64,000 nt of DNA from the NCBI GenBank assembly GCA_016713085.1, contig JADJPV010000001.1:930001-994000 (forward strand). Reading direction: 5' to 3'. Position numbers and translations under genes: made by a program. Below, in pieces: positions 1 through 10,072 of this stretch. The notes below the pieces were generated by a model. That model saw nothing but the letters and a program-made list of their open reading frames with translations. It had not been told where the DNA came from and made no database searches. Source of the stretch: Chitinophagaceae bacterium. GTDB taxonomy: Bacteria; Bacteroidota; Bacteroidia; Chitinophagales; Chitinophagaceae. Position 1 is the first letter of the stretch; each line of letters begins with the position of its first letter.

Positions 1-2082
1 TGATATTGCAGGGGCTTTGGACAGTCCAGCCAATGGTTACATTAACTGAAGTAACCACCCCACTATTTACATGATCCAGCGTCCAGTATTCGCATTGGCT
101 TACACGTTGCAAACCACCTGCTGTAATTAAACCGCCTCCAAGCAAACGGGCATTTTCCCGGAAGAATTCTGCCGTAAATTCATCAGCAACATCATCCGGT
201 GCAGAAATTGAAATGGTTCTGTAATGATTGATTGCACCAACCAATTTCCCAACAGGAAATACAAAAGCTGCATTGCCGATTTTACGTAAAGGGCCGGTAA
301 CAAATGAAGTGGGGCCTCCTACCGTTGATGTTCCTGTTGCAGTAATGTTTAAAAGATTTCCTGTAGTTGTTACAACAAGACCATTACTCAGTGTAAGATT
401 GCCACTCATTGTGGCAGCCCCATTCAATACTTTTTTTGTCCTGTTATCTGCACATTTGCGTAATCAGTACGGGATGTGAATTGCTGGTCAGTTAGCATGG
501 CAGTTAATCTGTCGTATACAATGGTTGATAATGCACCCAAAGTAACTGTACCTGAAGTTGCTAATGTACCAGTAGTTGAAATTCCATTTGCATGTTGGGT
601 GTAAAGTGCACCTGTAAGATTAATATTTGTCGAACCGGTTAGTTGGTATTCATAGGCGAATAAATCACCGTTAATGGTAAAGGTTGAATTGTTGATCTCT
701 TGATTATCAACGAGCAAAGCCTGTGAACCTGTTGCAATTAAAAGTCCAGCTGCATTAAGATTGACTATGCCGCTTCCTCCAATATTTGGAAACGTACCAT
801 TGAGTATAAACTGACCACAATCTGCAGTTTGAGTAAGTATTGCAGGAGTAGATGTTAAGATACCATCACGGAATATCTTCGTTCCTCCATTCTGAAAAGT
901 GATGTTTGCTCTTACATCCAGATAACCATTAATCGTTGTGTTATTTCCGACACCCCCTCCAACTCCACCAACTCCTGAATTGATCACAAACCTTGGGTGA
1001 TCATTAGGCCCGCTATTGGGAAAATAGACAATACCAGAAGCCTGAAAAACACCAGGCACTGACCAGTAGAAATATGACTGATCTGCAAACGTAACCCTCA
1101 GACTGTATGCAAAATCATCCGATTGATTTGGTGCTCCATTTGTCAGTGCAAAAACAGACCCGTTCGTTTCAACCCTTATTGTACTTGTTCCCGATGGTAT
1201 TGTTCCATTAATTGTATATGAACCAAAAATGGTCATATCAGTTCCTGCAACATCGAATAAACTAAATGCGACACCGGCATTATGAATCAATGAACCTCCG
1301 GTATTAATTGTTAACTGGTTTGCAGATGCAGTGTTATTTATTGTAACAATATGTGCTGCATTGATCCTGATTGCATTGGCAGCATCTGTAGGAACAACTG
1401 CTGTCGGCGTCCAGATTATATCATCAACTGATGTTTCCCAGGTGGAGGCATCATCCCAGGTTCCGCTTTGAACTGTTCTGTAATAATTACCGGGTAATGC
1501 TGCTCCAGCAATTAAAAAACCTCTAATCCTGATATCATCAATATTAGAGGTTCCAGCTCCTGTAACTGCGGTGCCATCAACAGCAATATCAGAATTCATA
1601 ACCCACCTGATAAAAACAGATGGCTGATCGTTACAGGCCGCAGGTAAAGCAAAATTTGTTAATACACCCGAAGTATAATTGTCTGCTGTTAATACTACTG
1701 CTCCGGGTAAAGCAACCCATGCGCCAGCACCAATTCGATATTCAACAACAAAATCTCTTGGACCTTTGTTAGAAGATCTTTGTTTGCTGGAAAAAGTGAG
1801 TGTGTTATAACCTGTTGTTGCAACTTCTACTTCCCAGTATTTTGTACCGATTCCCGTAATCCAGTTTGCTGCCACTGCAGAATTGGTAGTAGCTCCAGCA
1901 GGTGTAAAAGCAAGAGCATTGGCACCAACAGTTGCAATTGTCTTTGCTGCATTTAAAGGAATAGCAACGTCAGCTATCGCATCATCAGGATTATTTGGAA
2001 AGTTCCATTCCACCAATGTTGTTTGCCCAAATAAAAAACCGCCAGAAACCAGCAATAAAAAAAGAGTAAAAAATTTCCTCAT
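1..2082 (-). CDS. Large secreted beta-rich protein, 3' end outside window, frameshifted
   Basis: Starts at 2082 with a clear signal peptide (MRKFF, hydrophobic core, cleavage after LFGQ). Residues about 30-190 look like a lectin or choice-of-anchor type beta-sandwich. From about residue 200 comes the Bacteroidota pattern YYRTVQSGTWDDASTW, followed by beta-helix-like hydrophobic repeats. The first frame stops at 424. Skipping one base in the run of seven T at 431-437 (A on the coding strand) restores an open frame to base 1, reading VLNGAATMSGNLTL and later EYWTLDHVNSG, so this is one gene broken by a probable one-base deletion. Its C-terminus lies outside the window, so a T9SS sorting domain is expected but not seen. 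Probably cell-surface or extracellular; no enzymatic motif recognised. Confidence 0.75.
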
Positions 2083-2348
2083 CCTTTTAAATTTAAAAAG
2101 TGAACAATTCGTTAGAATCGGGTCCCAGGTAAATAAACGATCAATAACAGGATGAATGGAAAAGGTGTTTCGAAGAGGAGGGATTAGCTATTGTGTTGTT
2201 ACAAGATATATTTTTCTTTTAATATAACATAGCTTTCTGTATGCCGCAAACCGGGCATTCCTGGTTTCCTGAAACGGGCTGTTTAGCGGCAGATTCAGCT
2301 CTTATTGTTTCTTTTCCGGTCTATCCGTTTCCATCCGCATTATTCCTT

Positions 2349-2356
2349 TATTTTTG
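2349..2356 (+). promoter_or_regulatory. -7 box (TATTTTTG) of gldF
   Basis: Perfect match to the Bacteroidota -7 consensus TAnnTTTG, 7 bases before the ATG at 2364. It lies inside the longer open frame that begins at 2241 and therefore favours the 2364 start. No convincing -33 element was seen. Confidence 0.5.
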
Positions 2357-2363
2357 CCCATCT

Positions 2364-3086
2364 ATGTGGGCTATTTGTAAAAAAGAATTCCGGCAGTTTT
2401 TCAGTAACCTTACGGGGTATATCACCATCATCCTGTTCCTTTTGCTGAACGGATTGTTCCTGTTCGTTTTCTCCAACTTCAACATCCTCGATTATGGTTA
2501 TGCCACACTCGAAAACTTTTTCAACCTTTCACCGTTCATATTGCTGCTGCTCATTCCGGCCGTAACCATGCGTCTCTTCCCCGATGAATGGCGGAGCGGC
2601 ACAATGGAAACATTATTCACCCGGCCTTTAACTGCCTGGCAGATTGTACTGGGCAAATACATTGCATCCCTTTTTGTAGTGGTAATTGCACTGCTTCCAA
2701 CATTAACTTATTTGTTTACCATGAAAGCGATGGCGGCCGATGGAACATTGCTCGATACCGGCGGCATCATGGGTTCCTATATTGGTTTGCTGTTTTTAAG
2801 TGCAGCTTTTACAGCCATCGGACTTTGCAGCAGCAGTTTCACCAGCAACCCTGTTGTTGCTTTTTTGCTGAGTGCTTTCTTTTGTTTTGTGTTATACAGC
2901 GGCTTTACTGCATTAAGCACTTTGTTTGGTGCAGGAACAGATTATATGGTTGAAATGCTGGGAATGGATTTTCATTACAGCAGTTTGTCAAAAGGTGTTA
3001 TCGACAGCAGGGATGTTATTTATTTCCTGAGTATAATTTTCTTCACCCTCTTTCTCACCGTTCAGCGAATCAGCCGCAAAAAGTAA
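2364..3086 (+). CDS. gldF: Gliding motility ABC transporter permease GldF
   Basis: 240-residue integral membrane protein. The N-terminus MWAICKKEFRQFFSN is typical of GldF and related ABC-2 permeases. About six hydrophobic helices follow, with the cytoplasmic motif FPDEWRSGTMETLFTRP between the second and third, a conserved feature of ABC-2/GldF permeases. The open frame extends up to 2241, but the upstream 41 residues are unlike the family and contain the -7 box, so 2364 is chosen. Eight bases separate it from gldG, so the two are probably cotranscribed. Known role: with GldA and GldG it forms an ABC transporter needed for gliding in Flavobacterium. GldA is not in this window. The permease family is certain; the gld name rests on the pairing with gldG. 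Confidence 0.88.
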   Translation: MWAICKKEFRQFFSNLTGYITIILFLLLNGLFLFVFSNFNILDYGYATLENFFNLSPFILLLLIPAVTMRLFPDEWRSGTMETLFTRPLTAWQIVLGKYIASLFVVVIALLPTLTYLFTMKAMAADGTLLDTGGIMGSYIGLLFLSAAFTAIGLCSSSFTSNPVVAFLLSAFFCFVLYSGFTALSTLFGAGTDYMVEMLGMDFHYSSLSKGVIDSRDVIYFLSIIFFTLFLTVQRISRKK

Positions 3087-3094
3087 ATCAATCC

Positions 3095-4926
3095 ATGAAA
3101 AAAATAGTTACTACTACATACGGGTGGATTGTTTTACTGGCAGTATTGATTGCTGTAAATATGCTGGCTGGATTATTTAAGTTCAGGCTTGATCTTACTG
3201 CTGAACAACGCTATTCACTTTCACCCCAAACAAAAAAACTGTTGCGGAATATCGACAGCACCATTACCATTGATGTATTTCTGAAAGGCGATTTCCGCTC
3301 TTCGTTCCGCAAACTGAAAAACAGTACCGATGATCTGCTGGTTGAAATGAAAGAATACAGCAGCAATAACTTAGTGATCAATTATAAAACGGTTGAAGAA
3401 CTGTTTGATGAAGATGCCAAAGCAAATATGCTGAGCAATGTATTAAATCAGCTGAAGTACAGTGGTGTAAATATTGACAGTATTCGCCAAAAAAGACCCA
3501 ATTTTAATGAAGAGATCACACAACAGATTATTTCAGATTCATTAAAGGTGCTGGGCATCATGCCTTATACGCTGGAAGTACAGGAAAAAGAAGAATCAAA
3601 AACCCAGCGTGTCATCTACCCTTCTGCGGTTGTTCACTATGGCAATAAAGTAATTCCTGTTGATTTACTCAGTGGCAAAACAGAATACAGCCGTGATCCA
3701 TTAACCGGTCGTTTGGCAACTGATGAAGCAAAAAGTATCAGCAATGCAGAAGCATTACTCGAATTCAAATTTGCAAATGCCATTGAAAAATTCAGCGTAA
3801 ACAAAAGCCGCTCATTGGTTATTTGACTGGCAATGGCGAACCTACGGGTCCTGAAACTTACGACCTTGTGCAAACAATGGATGTTGATTATACATTGCAG
3901 ATCATTGATCCCAATGAATCACCCATTATACCAAAAGAATTTGCAGCAATCCTTGTTGTAAAACCGGCAAAGGCTTTTTCTGATTCTGCAAAAATGAAAA
4001 TTGACCAGTACATTATGCAGGGCGGTAAAGTGATCTGGTTTCTTGATATATTAAATGCAGAAAAAGACAGTCTTGCATTTACTGCACAAACATTAGCTTA
4101 TGATCGTGGATTGGAACTGGATGACCTGTTATTCAAATATGGCATCCGTGTCAACAGGGATCTGTTGCAGGATCAGCAATGCGATTTAAGCAAACTTGTT
4201 GTGGGCGATGCAGGTGGTCAGCCACAATTGGCTGATGTTCCTTTTAATTACTATCCCTTACTGGTTGCCACAAATAACCATCCGGTTACAAAAAACCTTG
4301 AACCTGTATTAAGTCTGTTCGCCAATACACTTGATACAGTGAAAGCAGAAGGCATCACGAAAACTGTTTTATTATCATCAAGCGAAAATGCGAAAGTGGT
4401 AAGTACACCTGCCATTATCAGCTTACAGGAATTAAAAACAATTGAAAACGTTCAGCTGTATAATAAGAAAAATTTACCTGTAGGTATTTTGCTCAGTGGA
4501 AAGTTTACCAGTCTCTATGGCAACCGTGCTTCATCAGAAATGCGGCAGTTCTTTACAGCTAACTATGGTTCTTTCAAAACAGAAAACAGTGAACCAACAC
4601 AACAGATCGTTGTTGGTGATGGTGATATTGTACTGAACAGCTACACACAGAAAGAACCCTTCCCAATGGGTTACAGCCGGGTGCAGGAACGCAGCTTTGC
4701 CAATAAAACTTTCTTACAAAATATTGTACAATTTATGACGGGCAATGCGGGCATTGTTGAATTACGGAATAAAGATGTAACACTTCGCTTACTCAATCTG
4801 CAAAAAGTAAATGAACAGCGCCTCATGTGGCAGATCATCAATATTGCAATACCCATTCTGCTGATAATTCTCATTGGCATTATCTACCTGCAATGGAGAA
4901 AACGGAAATACAGCAAAACAAAATAA
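3095..4926 (+). CDS. gldG: Gliding motility ABC transporter auxiliary protein GldG, frameshifted
   Basis: About 610 residues once the frames are joined. One transmembrane helix at residues about 8-28, then FRLDLTAEQRYSLSP, a hallmark of the GldG/ABC-transporter auxiliary family, then a large periplasmic domain, and a second C-terminal helix (IINIAIPILLIILIGIIYL) before a basic tail. The first frame stops at 3826. Inserting one T in the T run at 3822-3824 gives SLVILTGNGEPTGPETYDL, the conserved VYLTGHGEP-type segment, and continues to 4926. Probably a sequencing deletion. Located directly after gldF, as in other Bacteroidota. Confidence 0.88.
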
Positions 4927-4949
4927 ACAGCCCAACAAAGAACTTCATT

Positions 4950-5920
4950 ATGACCCATACTCAACTTACCTATCTTGTTTTTGGAATTGTTTTAATCATT
5001 GCTGTTGTATTTGATCTGGGTTTACTCAGTAAAAAATCGGCGCAGCTCACAACCAGGCAGGCATTATATCAAACAATCTTCTGGGTTATTCTTGCCCTCG
5101 GTTTCGGTGGCTTTATGTGGTATGAAGATGGCAAGCAGGCAGCGCTTGAATATGTAAGTGCATATTTAATGGAGTGGAGTCTCAGCATTGATAATATTTT
5201 GTGTTTGTACTCATCTTCAGCTTCTTCAGAGTGAAAGAACCTTTTATTCCGAGAGTACTGTTGATCGGTGTGTTGATGGCTATTGTTTTCCGTGTAATTT
5301 TTATAACGCTTGGAGTTGAACTGGTGAATCGTTTTCATTGGGTATTATACATCTTCGGCGCTTTCCTTGTTTATACAGGTTTTAAAATGTTCACCACCAA
5401 CCAGGAAGAAGAGTTTGACCCAAAAGAAAGCGGAGTATTTAAATTTCTGAAGAAATTCCTTCCTATTACCATGAGTGATGGTGATGGCAGGTATTATATC
5501 AAAGAACACGGCAAGCCGGTTTATACAGCACTGTTTGTTGTGGTGGTAATGCTGGCTACAACTGATATCGTTTTTGCACTGGATTCAATTCCGGCTGTAT
5601 TAGGTATTGTTGACCGTAAAAGTGAATATGCTTCTGTTGTGATTTATACATCCAACATTTTTGCAGTGCTCGGTTTACGCTCCCTGTTCTTTTTGTTAAG
5701 AGGTGCCATCAGCAAATTCGATTTCCTGCAGCAGGGCATTGCGATTGTACTTGTGTTTATCGGTTTAAAAATGCTGGGCGAAGAATTGATTGGTACTGTG
5801 GTTGATAAAACCTCGCAGGTTATTATTTCCCTGCTTGTTATTATCACCTGTATCGGAGGATCCATTCTTTATTCTATCTATCATAAGAAAAAAGGCACAC
5901 CGCCTGATATGCCGAAATAG
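4950..5920 (+). CDS. TerC/Alx family integral membrane protein, frameshifted
   Basis: About 323 residues, seven to nine transmembrane helices. Family signature SLSIDN near residue 80 and a second acidic motif TDIVFALDSIPA near residue 195 are both present; these carry the conserved Asp/Asn residues of TerC. The first frame ends at 5234, but an added T in the run 5197-5200 gives SLSIDNIFVFVLIFSFFRVKEP and continuity to 5920. Proteins of this family (E. coli Alx, B. subtilis MeeF/MeeY) have been linked to manganese export and pH response; the substrate here cannot be deduced. It follows gldG by 23 bases and precedes murF-alr by 17, so it may sit in the same transcript. Confidence 0.88.
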
Positions 5921-5937
5921 TTTGCATCTTTGTTATT

Positions 5938-8399
5938 ATGACGCTGTACAGCACTGATCGTATCGTTAACATTCTCCATGCTCTGTATTTGCAAAAAGCC
6001 AATACAACAGATACTATTGAGCATTTGCAGATCGACAGCCGCCGCATTATTCATCCTCAAACAACTTTGTTCTTTGCTTTGCAAACAGCAAGAAGAGACG
6101 GGCATGATTTTATTAAAGAATGTTACAGCAAGGGAATCAGAAGTTTTGTTGTGCAGAAAAAAGTTGTTGTAACAGATTTTACAGATGCCAATTTCATATT
6201 AGTTGATGACACACTAAAAGCACTGCAGCAGTTAGCAGCTTATCATCGTCAGCAATTCAACATACCAATTATTGGCATTACCGGCAGCAATGGGAAAACG
6301 ATTGTGAAAGAATGGCTGAATCAATTATTATCCGATCAATTCAATATCGTTCGAAGTCCAAAAAGTTATAACTCACAGGTAGGCGTTCCGTTAAGTGTGT
6401 GGCATATGAAAGAAGAACATACACTTGGAATTTTTGAAGCAGGTATTTCACAGGCCGGAGAAATGGACAAGCTGCAACAGATTATTCAGCCAACAATTGG
6501 CGTATTAACAAATATTGGTGAAGCACATAATGATGGCTTTGCAGATAAGCAGCAAAAGTTAACTGAAAAACTAAAACTGTTTTCGGCAGCAGGTACAATT
6601 ATCTGCTCAACGGAAAAATTAAACGGGTTGCATTCTCATCAGCAAATCTTTTTAGTTGGGGAAATGAAAAGAACAATGATCTTATAATAACCTCCATTAA
6701 CAAACAGATTGCATCAACTGAAATTTGTTTTATACAAAAGATAGCAGAAGAATGTATTTCCATTCCTTTTACAGATGATGCATCCATTGAAAATGCCATT
6801 ACCTGTTTATCTGTTTGTATTTACCTTAAACTTCCAGTCGCTCAGTTAAAAGAAAAATTCCTGCAACTGCGCCCTGTAAGTTTACGATTAGAATTAAAGA
6901 GTGGTATTCATAATACAACCATCATCAATGACAGTTACAGTGCCGATCTGAGTTCTTTTGCCATCGCATTAAATATGCTGCAGCAGCAACGTCAGCATCA
7001 AAACAAAACATTGATTCTTTCTGATTTTCCTTTAACGGCAGAACAGGAAAAAGGAACCTATGCTTCTATTGCAAAACTTATTCAAAGCCATGCTGTAACA
7101 AGATTGATTACTGTTGGCGAAAAATCAAAACATTATTTAACTGAATTAATTCCTTCAACTATTCAAATACAAAGCTTTTCATCAACCAATGAATTGCTGG
7201 AGCAATTGCCATTGATCAACTTTCACAATGAAAGTATTCTTATCAAAGGTGCAAGGGTATTTGAACTGGATAAGATTGCTCAGTTACTTGAACAGAAAAC
7301 ACATCAAACAGTTCTTGAAATTAATCTTACTGCAATTGCAAGGAATATTAAAGAATACCAAAAACTGCTGAAGCCATCCACAAAGATTATGGCTATGGTA
7401 AAAGCTTTTTCCTATGGCAGCGGCAGTTATGAAATAGCCAATCTCTTACAGTTTCTGAAAGCAGATTATTTAGCGGTTGCTTTTACAGATGAAGGTATTG
7501 ATTTACGGAAAGCAGGTATTACACTGCCCATCATGGTTATGAATCCTGAGCCTGTTACGTTTGATGCTTTAACTGAGCATAATCTTGAACCGGAGTTATT
7601 TTCATTTTCCATTCTTCATGCCTTTGAAGAATATCTTGAAAAAGAAGCCATCACAGATTACCCTGTTCACATTAAGATTGATACAGGCATGCACCGTCTT
7701 GGTTTTATGCAGCATGAACTACCTCATCTTTGTGAAGAGCTGACAAAGAAAAATTATTTCACGGTACAATCTGTTTTCAGTCACCTTGCTGCAAGTGAAG
7801 ATGAACAGGAAGATGCTTTTACATTGCGGCAATCGAAATTATTTGAAGAAGCATGTACCTATATTGAATCACAGGTTCATTATACTTTCATAAAACATCT
7901 GGATAATTCAAACGGCACATTGCGTCATCCGCAGTTGCAATACGATATGGTGAGGCTTGGTATCGGCATGTACGGCATCAGTCCATTAATCAGTAAACTT
8001 CAACTGGAAGAAGCCCTTAGCTTAAAAACAACCATTGCCCAGATAAAACAATTACAACCCGGAGATACTGTTGGTTACAATCGAAGAGGCATCATCAGCA
8101 AATCTTCAACTATAGCAACAGTTCGTATTGGCTATGCCGATGGATATCCACGCAATCTCAGCAATGGCAAAGGTTATATGCTGGTTAACGGGCAAAAAGC
8201 ACCGGTAATTGGCACCATTTGCATGGACATGACCATGCTGGACATGACCGATATTGCCGATGTAAAAGAAGGCGATGAGGTAATGGTGTTCGGCAGAGAA
8301 TTATCAGTAACCCTGCTTTCACAATGGAGCCAAACCATTCCATATGAGATCATGACAGGTATAAGCCAACGGGTGAAGAGAGTGTATTACGAAGAATAA
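5938..8399 (+). CDS. murF-alr: Bifunctional UDP-MurNAc-tripeptide:D-Ala-D-Ala ligase / alanine racemase, frameshifted
   Basis: About 820 residues. The N-terminal half is MurF: Mur ligase P-loop GITGSNGKTIVKEWL near residue 115, then IFEAGISQAGEM. The C-terminal half, from about residue 455, is a fold-III alanine racemase: PLP lysine in MAMVKAFSYGSG, HIKIDTGMHRLGF, RLGIGMYG, VGYNRRG (catalytic Tyr region) and CMDMTMLD. This fusion is common in Bacteroidota and links D-Ala supply to the last cytoplasmic peptidoglycan-precursor step. The MurF frame stops at 6687. One extra T in the run 6649-6653 gives QIFFSWGNEKNNDLIITSINK and stays open to 8399. Since the enzyme is essential, a sequencing deletion is the likely cause. 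Confidence 0.93.
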
Positions 8400-8431
8400 G
8401 TTAAGGCCAAATCTCCTTGCTTTCAACTCCC

Positions 8432-8439
8432 TATCTTTG
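8432..8439 (+). promoter_or_regulatory. -7 box (TATCTTTG) upstream of lspA
   Basis: Exact TAnnTTTG match, 20 bases before the GTG start at 8460, in the 60-base gap after murF-alr. Suggests lspA has its own promoter. Confidence 0.55.
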
Positions 8440-8459
8440 CTCCACAAAAAAATCAGACT

Positions 8460-9167
8460 GTGAAGATTCGTCACGTAATATTTATTATTCTAATTATTTT
8501 ATTTGCTGACCAGGCACTGAAGATCTGGGTAAAAACGCATATGCTGTACCAGGATGAAAAATTCATGGCAGGCAGGTGGTTCCGGCTATATTTTATTGAA
8601 AATGCAGGCATGGCCTATGGTTGGAAATTAGGTAACAGTGAGTGGGCAAAAATGGCCTTAACCCTTTTCCGTTTGGGTGCAGTTATTTTTGGAAGCTGGT
8701 ATCTTGTAAAAATCATAAAAGAAAAATATCATACAGGTTTTATCATTTGTGCTTCGTTAATTTTTGCGGGTGCATTAGGTAACCTGATCGACAGCTTATT
8801 TTACGGAATGATCTTTGACAAAGGAATGATCTACGATCCTGCAACCGATTCTTATTTTGGCTATAATGGATTGGCAAAGTTTTCTTCGGCAAAAGGTTAT
8901 GGTTCTTTTCTGCATGGCCATGTTGTTGACATGTTGTATTTCCCTGTTATTGAAAATAAAATGATGCCTAACTGGGTCCCATTTATTGGAGGCAAACCCT
9001 TTACTTTTTTCCAGGCAATCTTTAATATCGCCGATGCTTCTATTTCAACCGGTGTGATTACTATTTTATTATTTCAGAAACGTTTTTTCAGGCATCGTAA
9101 AGAACAGGAATCAACTCATACAGTAGAAACCAACACCGAAGTTTCAGATGATGCCCAGGTGATGTAA
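8460..9167 (+). CDS. lspA: Lipoprotein signal peptidase II
   Basis: 235 residues, starting at GTG. Aspartyl peptidase of the inner membrane that cleaves prolipoproteins before the lipidated Cys. Four hydrophobic helices. Conserved D16 (FADQALKIWVK), N45 in IENAGMAYG, first catalytic Asp D111 in GALGNLID and second catalytic Asp D192 in FNIADASIS. The loop between the two Asp motifs (about residues 115-180, with HGHVVDMLYFPV) is long, as usual in Bacteroidota. The charged tail after residue 212 is variable. A lipoprotein gene follows 17 bases later. Confidence 0.96.
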   Translation: MKIRHVIFIILIILFADQALKIWVKTHMLYQDEKFMAGRWFRLYFIENAGMAYGWKLGNSEWAKMALTLFRLGAVIFGSWYLVKIIKEKYHTGFIICASLIFAGALGNLIDSLFYGMIFDKGMIYDPATDSYFGYNGLAKFSSAKGYGSFLHGHVVDMLYFPVIENKMMPNWVPFIGGKPFTFFQAIFNIADASISTGVITILLFQKRFFRHRKEQESTHTVETNTEVSDDAQVM

Positions 9168-9184
9168 CCATTTATTCAACACAC

Positions 9185-10030
9185 ATGAAGAGAATAACAC
9201 CCTTTCTTTTTGTTTTACTATCCTTTTACGGATGCAGAAAAGAAAAAAGTATTGAATCAGGTGACAAGAACCCGATTTTTATAGGCAGTAATTGCCGCAT
9301 CAGCCAGGTATTGAGTGTTGACTCACTAACCGGCATTGGCTTCGATGCACACAATGCTTTCTTTGATGCTGCAGGAAAACCAACAGGTACAGAACTCTAC
9401 GACAGTCTTTCAAATTCAATTTACTTTGGATCCCTTTTTACCTACAGTGGTGATACAGCCTTTGTGAATAGCGGAGAATATTTTTTGAATGATGCAGCAA
9501 CAGGAAGGGTGAAAGAATTTAAGGGGCTGATTGATTCGTCTGATCCTTTATCAGACACTGTTCAGGTCATATTCAGTTATGATGCTTCGGGCTACCTGGT
9601 TAAAAAGGAGTATTACTTTTATGGCCTGCCTGATCCACTTCTCCGCTCAACCTATAGTTACAGCAGCGGCAACTTAACACGTGCTTTACTTGAATATGTG
9701 TTTCCATCAACCGAAGTATTTATTGATGCTGCAGTTGAATATAACAGTTCACAGCCGGCAAACGGGATGATGTATGTTTTCCCGGATGCTTTTTATACTT
9801 CCCAGTATAACCTTTCTTTCAATTTTGGTAAACGGCCGGTAAATACGTTGAAAAAAGTTACTACTAAACTCTACAGTTCAGGCGTATTAACAGATTCACT
9901 TGTTACCAATTATTCGAATTATAAATTATCACGGGATAATTATGTACTGGAATTATTTGCAGCAGGTGATTTCCAGGATGGAATGGGTATTATTGACGGG
10001 CGAACGAAATTCAGTTATTACTGTAAATAA
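9185..10030 (+). CDS. Putative lipoprotein with YD-like beta repeats
   Basis: 281 residues. Signal peptide with lipobox LSFYGC (Cys17), so a predicted substrate of the adjacent LspA. The mature part is rich in Tyr/Ser/Asp with segments like YDASGYLVKKEYYFYG and YSYSSGNLTRALLEY, which resemble the RHS/YD-type or DUF4595-type beta strands common in Bacteroidota lipoproteins. No catalytic motif seen. 17 bases after lspA and ends just before a strong terminator, so it is probably the last gene of that unit. Function unknown. Confidence 0.75.
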   Translation: MKRITPFLFVLLSFYGCRKEKSIESGDKNPIFIGSNCRISQVLSVDSLTGIGFDAHNAFFDAAGKPTGTELYDSLSNSIYFGSLFTYSGDTAFVNSGEYFLNDAATGRVKEFKGLIDSSDPLSDTVQVIFSYDASGYLVKKEYYFYGLPDPLLRSTYSYSSGNLTRALLEYVFPSTEVFIDAAVEYNSSQPANGMMYVFPDAFYTSQYNLSFNFGKRPVNTLKKVTTKLYSSGVLTDSLVTNYSNYKLSRDNYVLELFAAGDFQDGMGIIDGRTKFSYYCK

Positions 10031-10037
10031 TTCGTAC

Positions 10038-10068
10038 AAAAAAGCCGCAGAATTACTGCGGCTTTTTT
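10038..10068. terminator. Bidirectional intrinsic terminator
   Basis: Perfect GCCGCAG / CTGCGGC stem, loop AATTA, flanked by A6 and T6, so it can stop both the + lipoprotein transcript and the convergent - gene at 10073. Confidence 0.9.
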
Positions 10069-10072
10069 CTAT

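Noticed and set aside
2241..2363. N-terminal extension of GldF
   Set aside because: Not family-like and contains the -7 promoter box; ATG 2364 gives a normal GldF start.
3822..3824. Programmed ribosomal frameshifting in gldG and the other broken genes
   Set aside because: The sites lack a common slippery motif, occur in many unrelated genes, need shifts in both directions, and sit in ordinary homopolymer runs.
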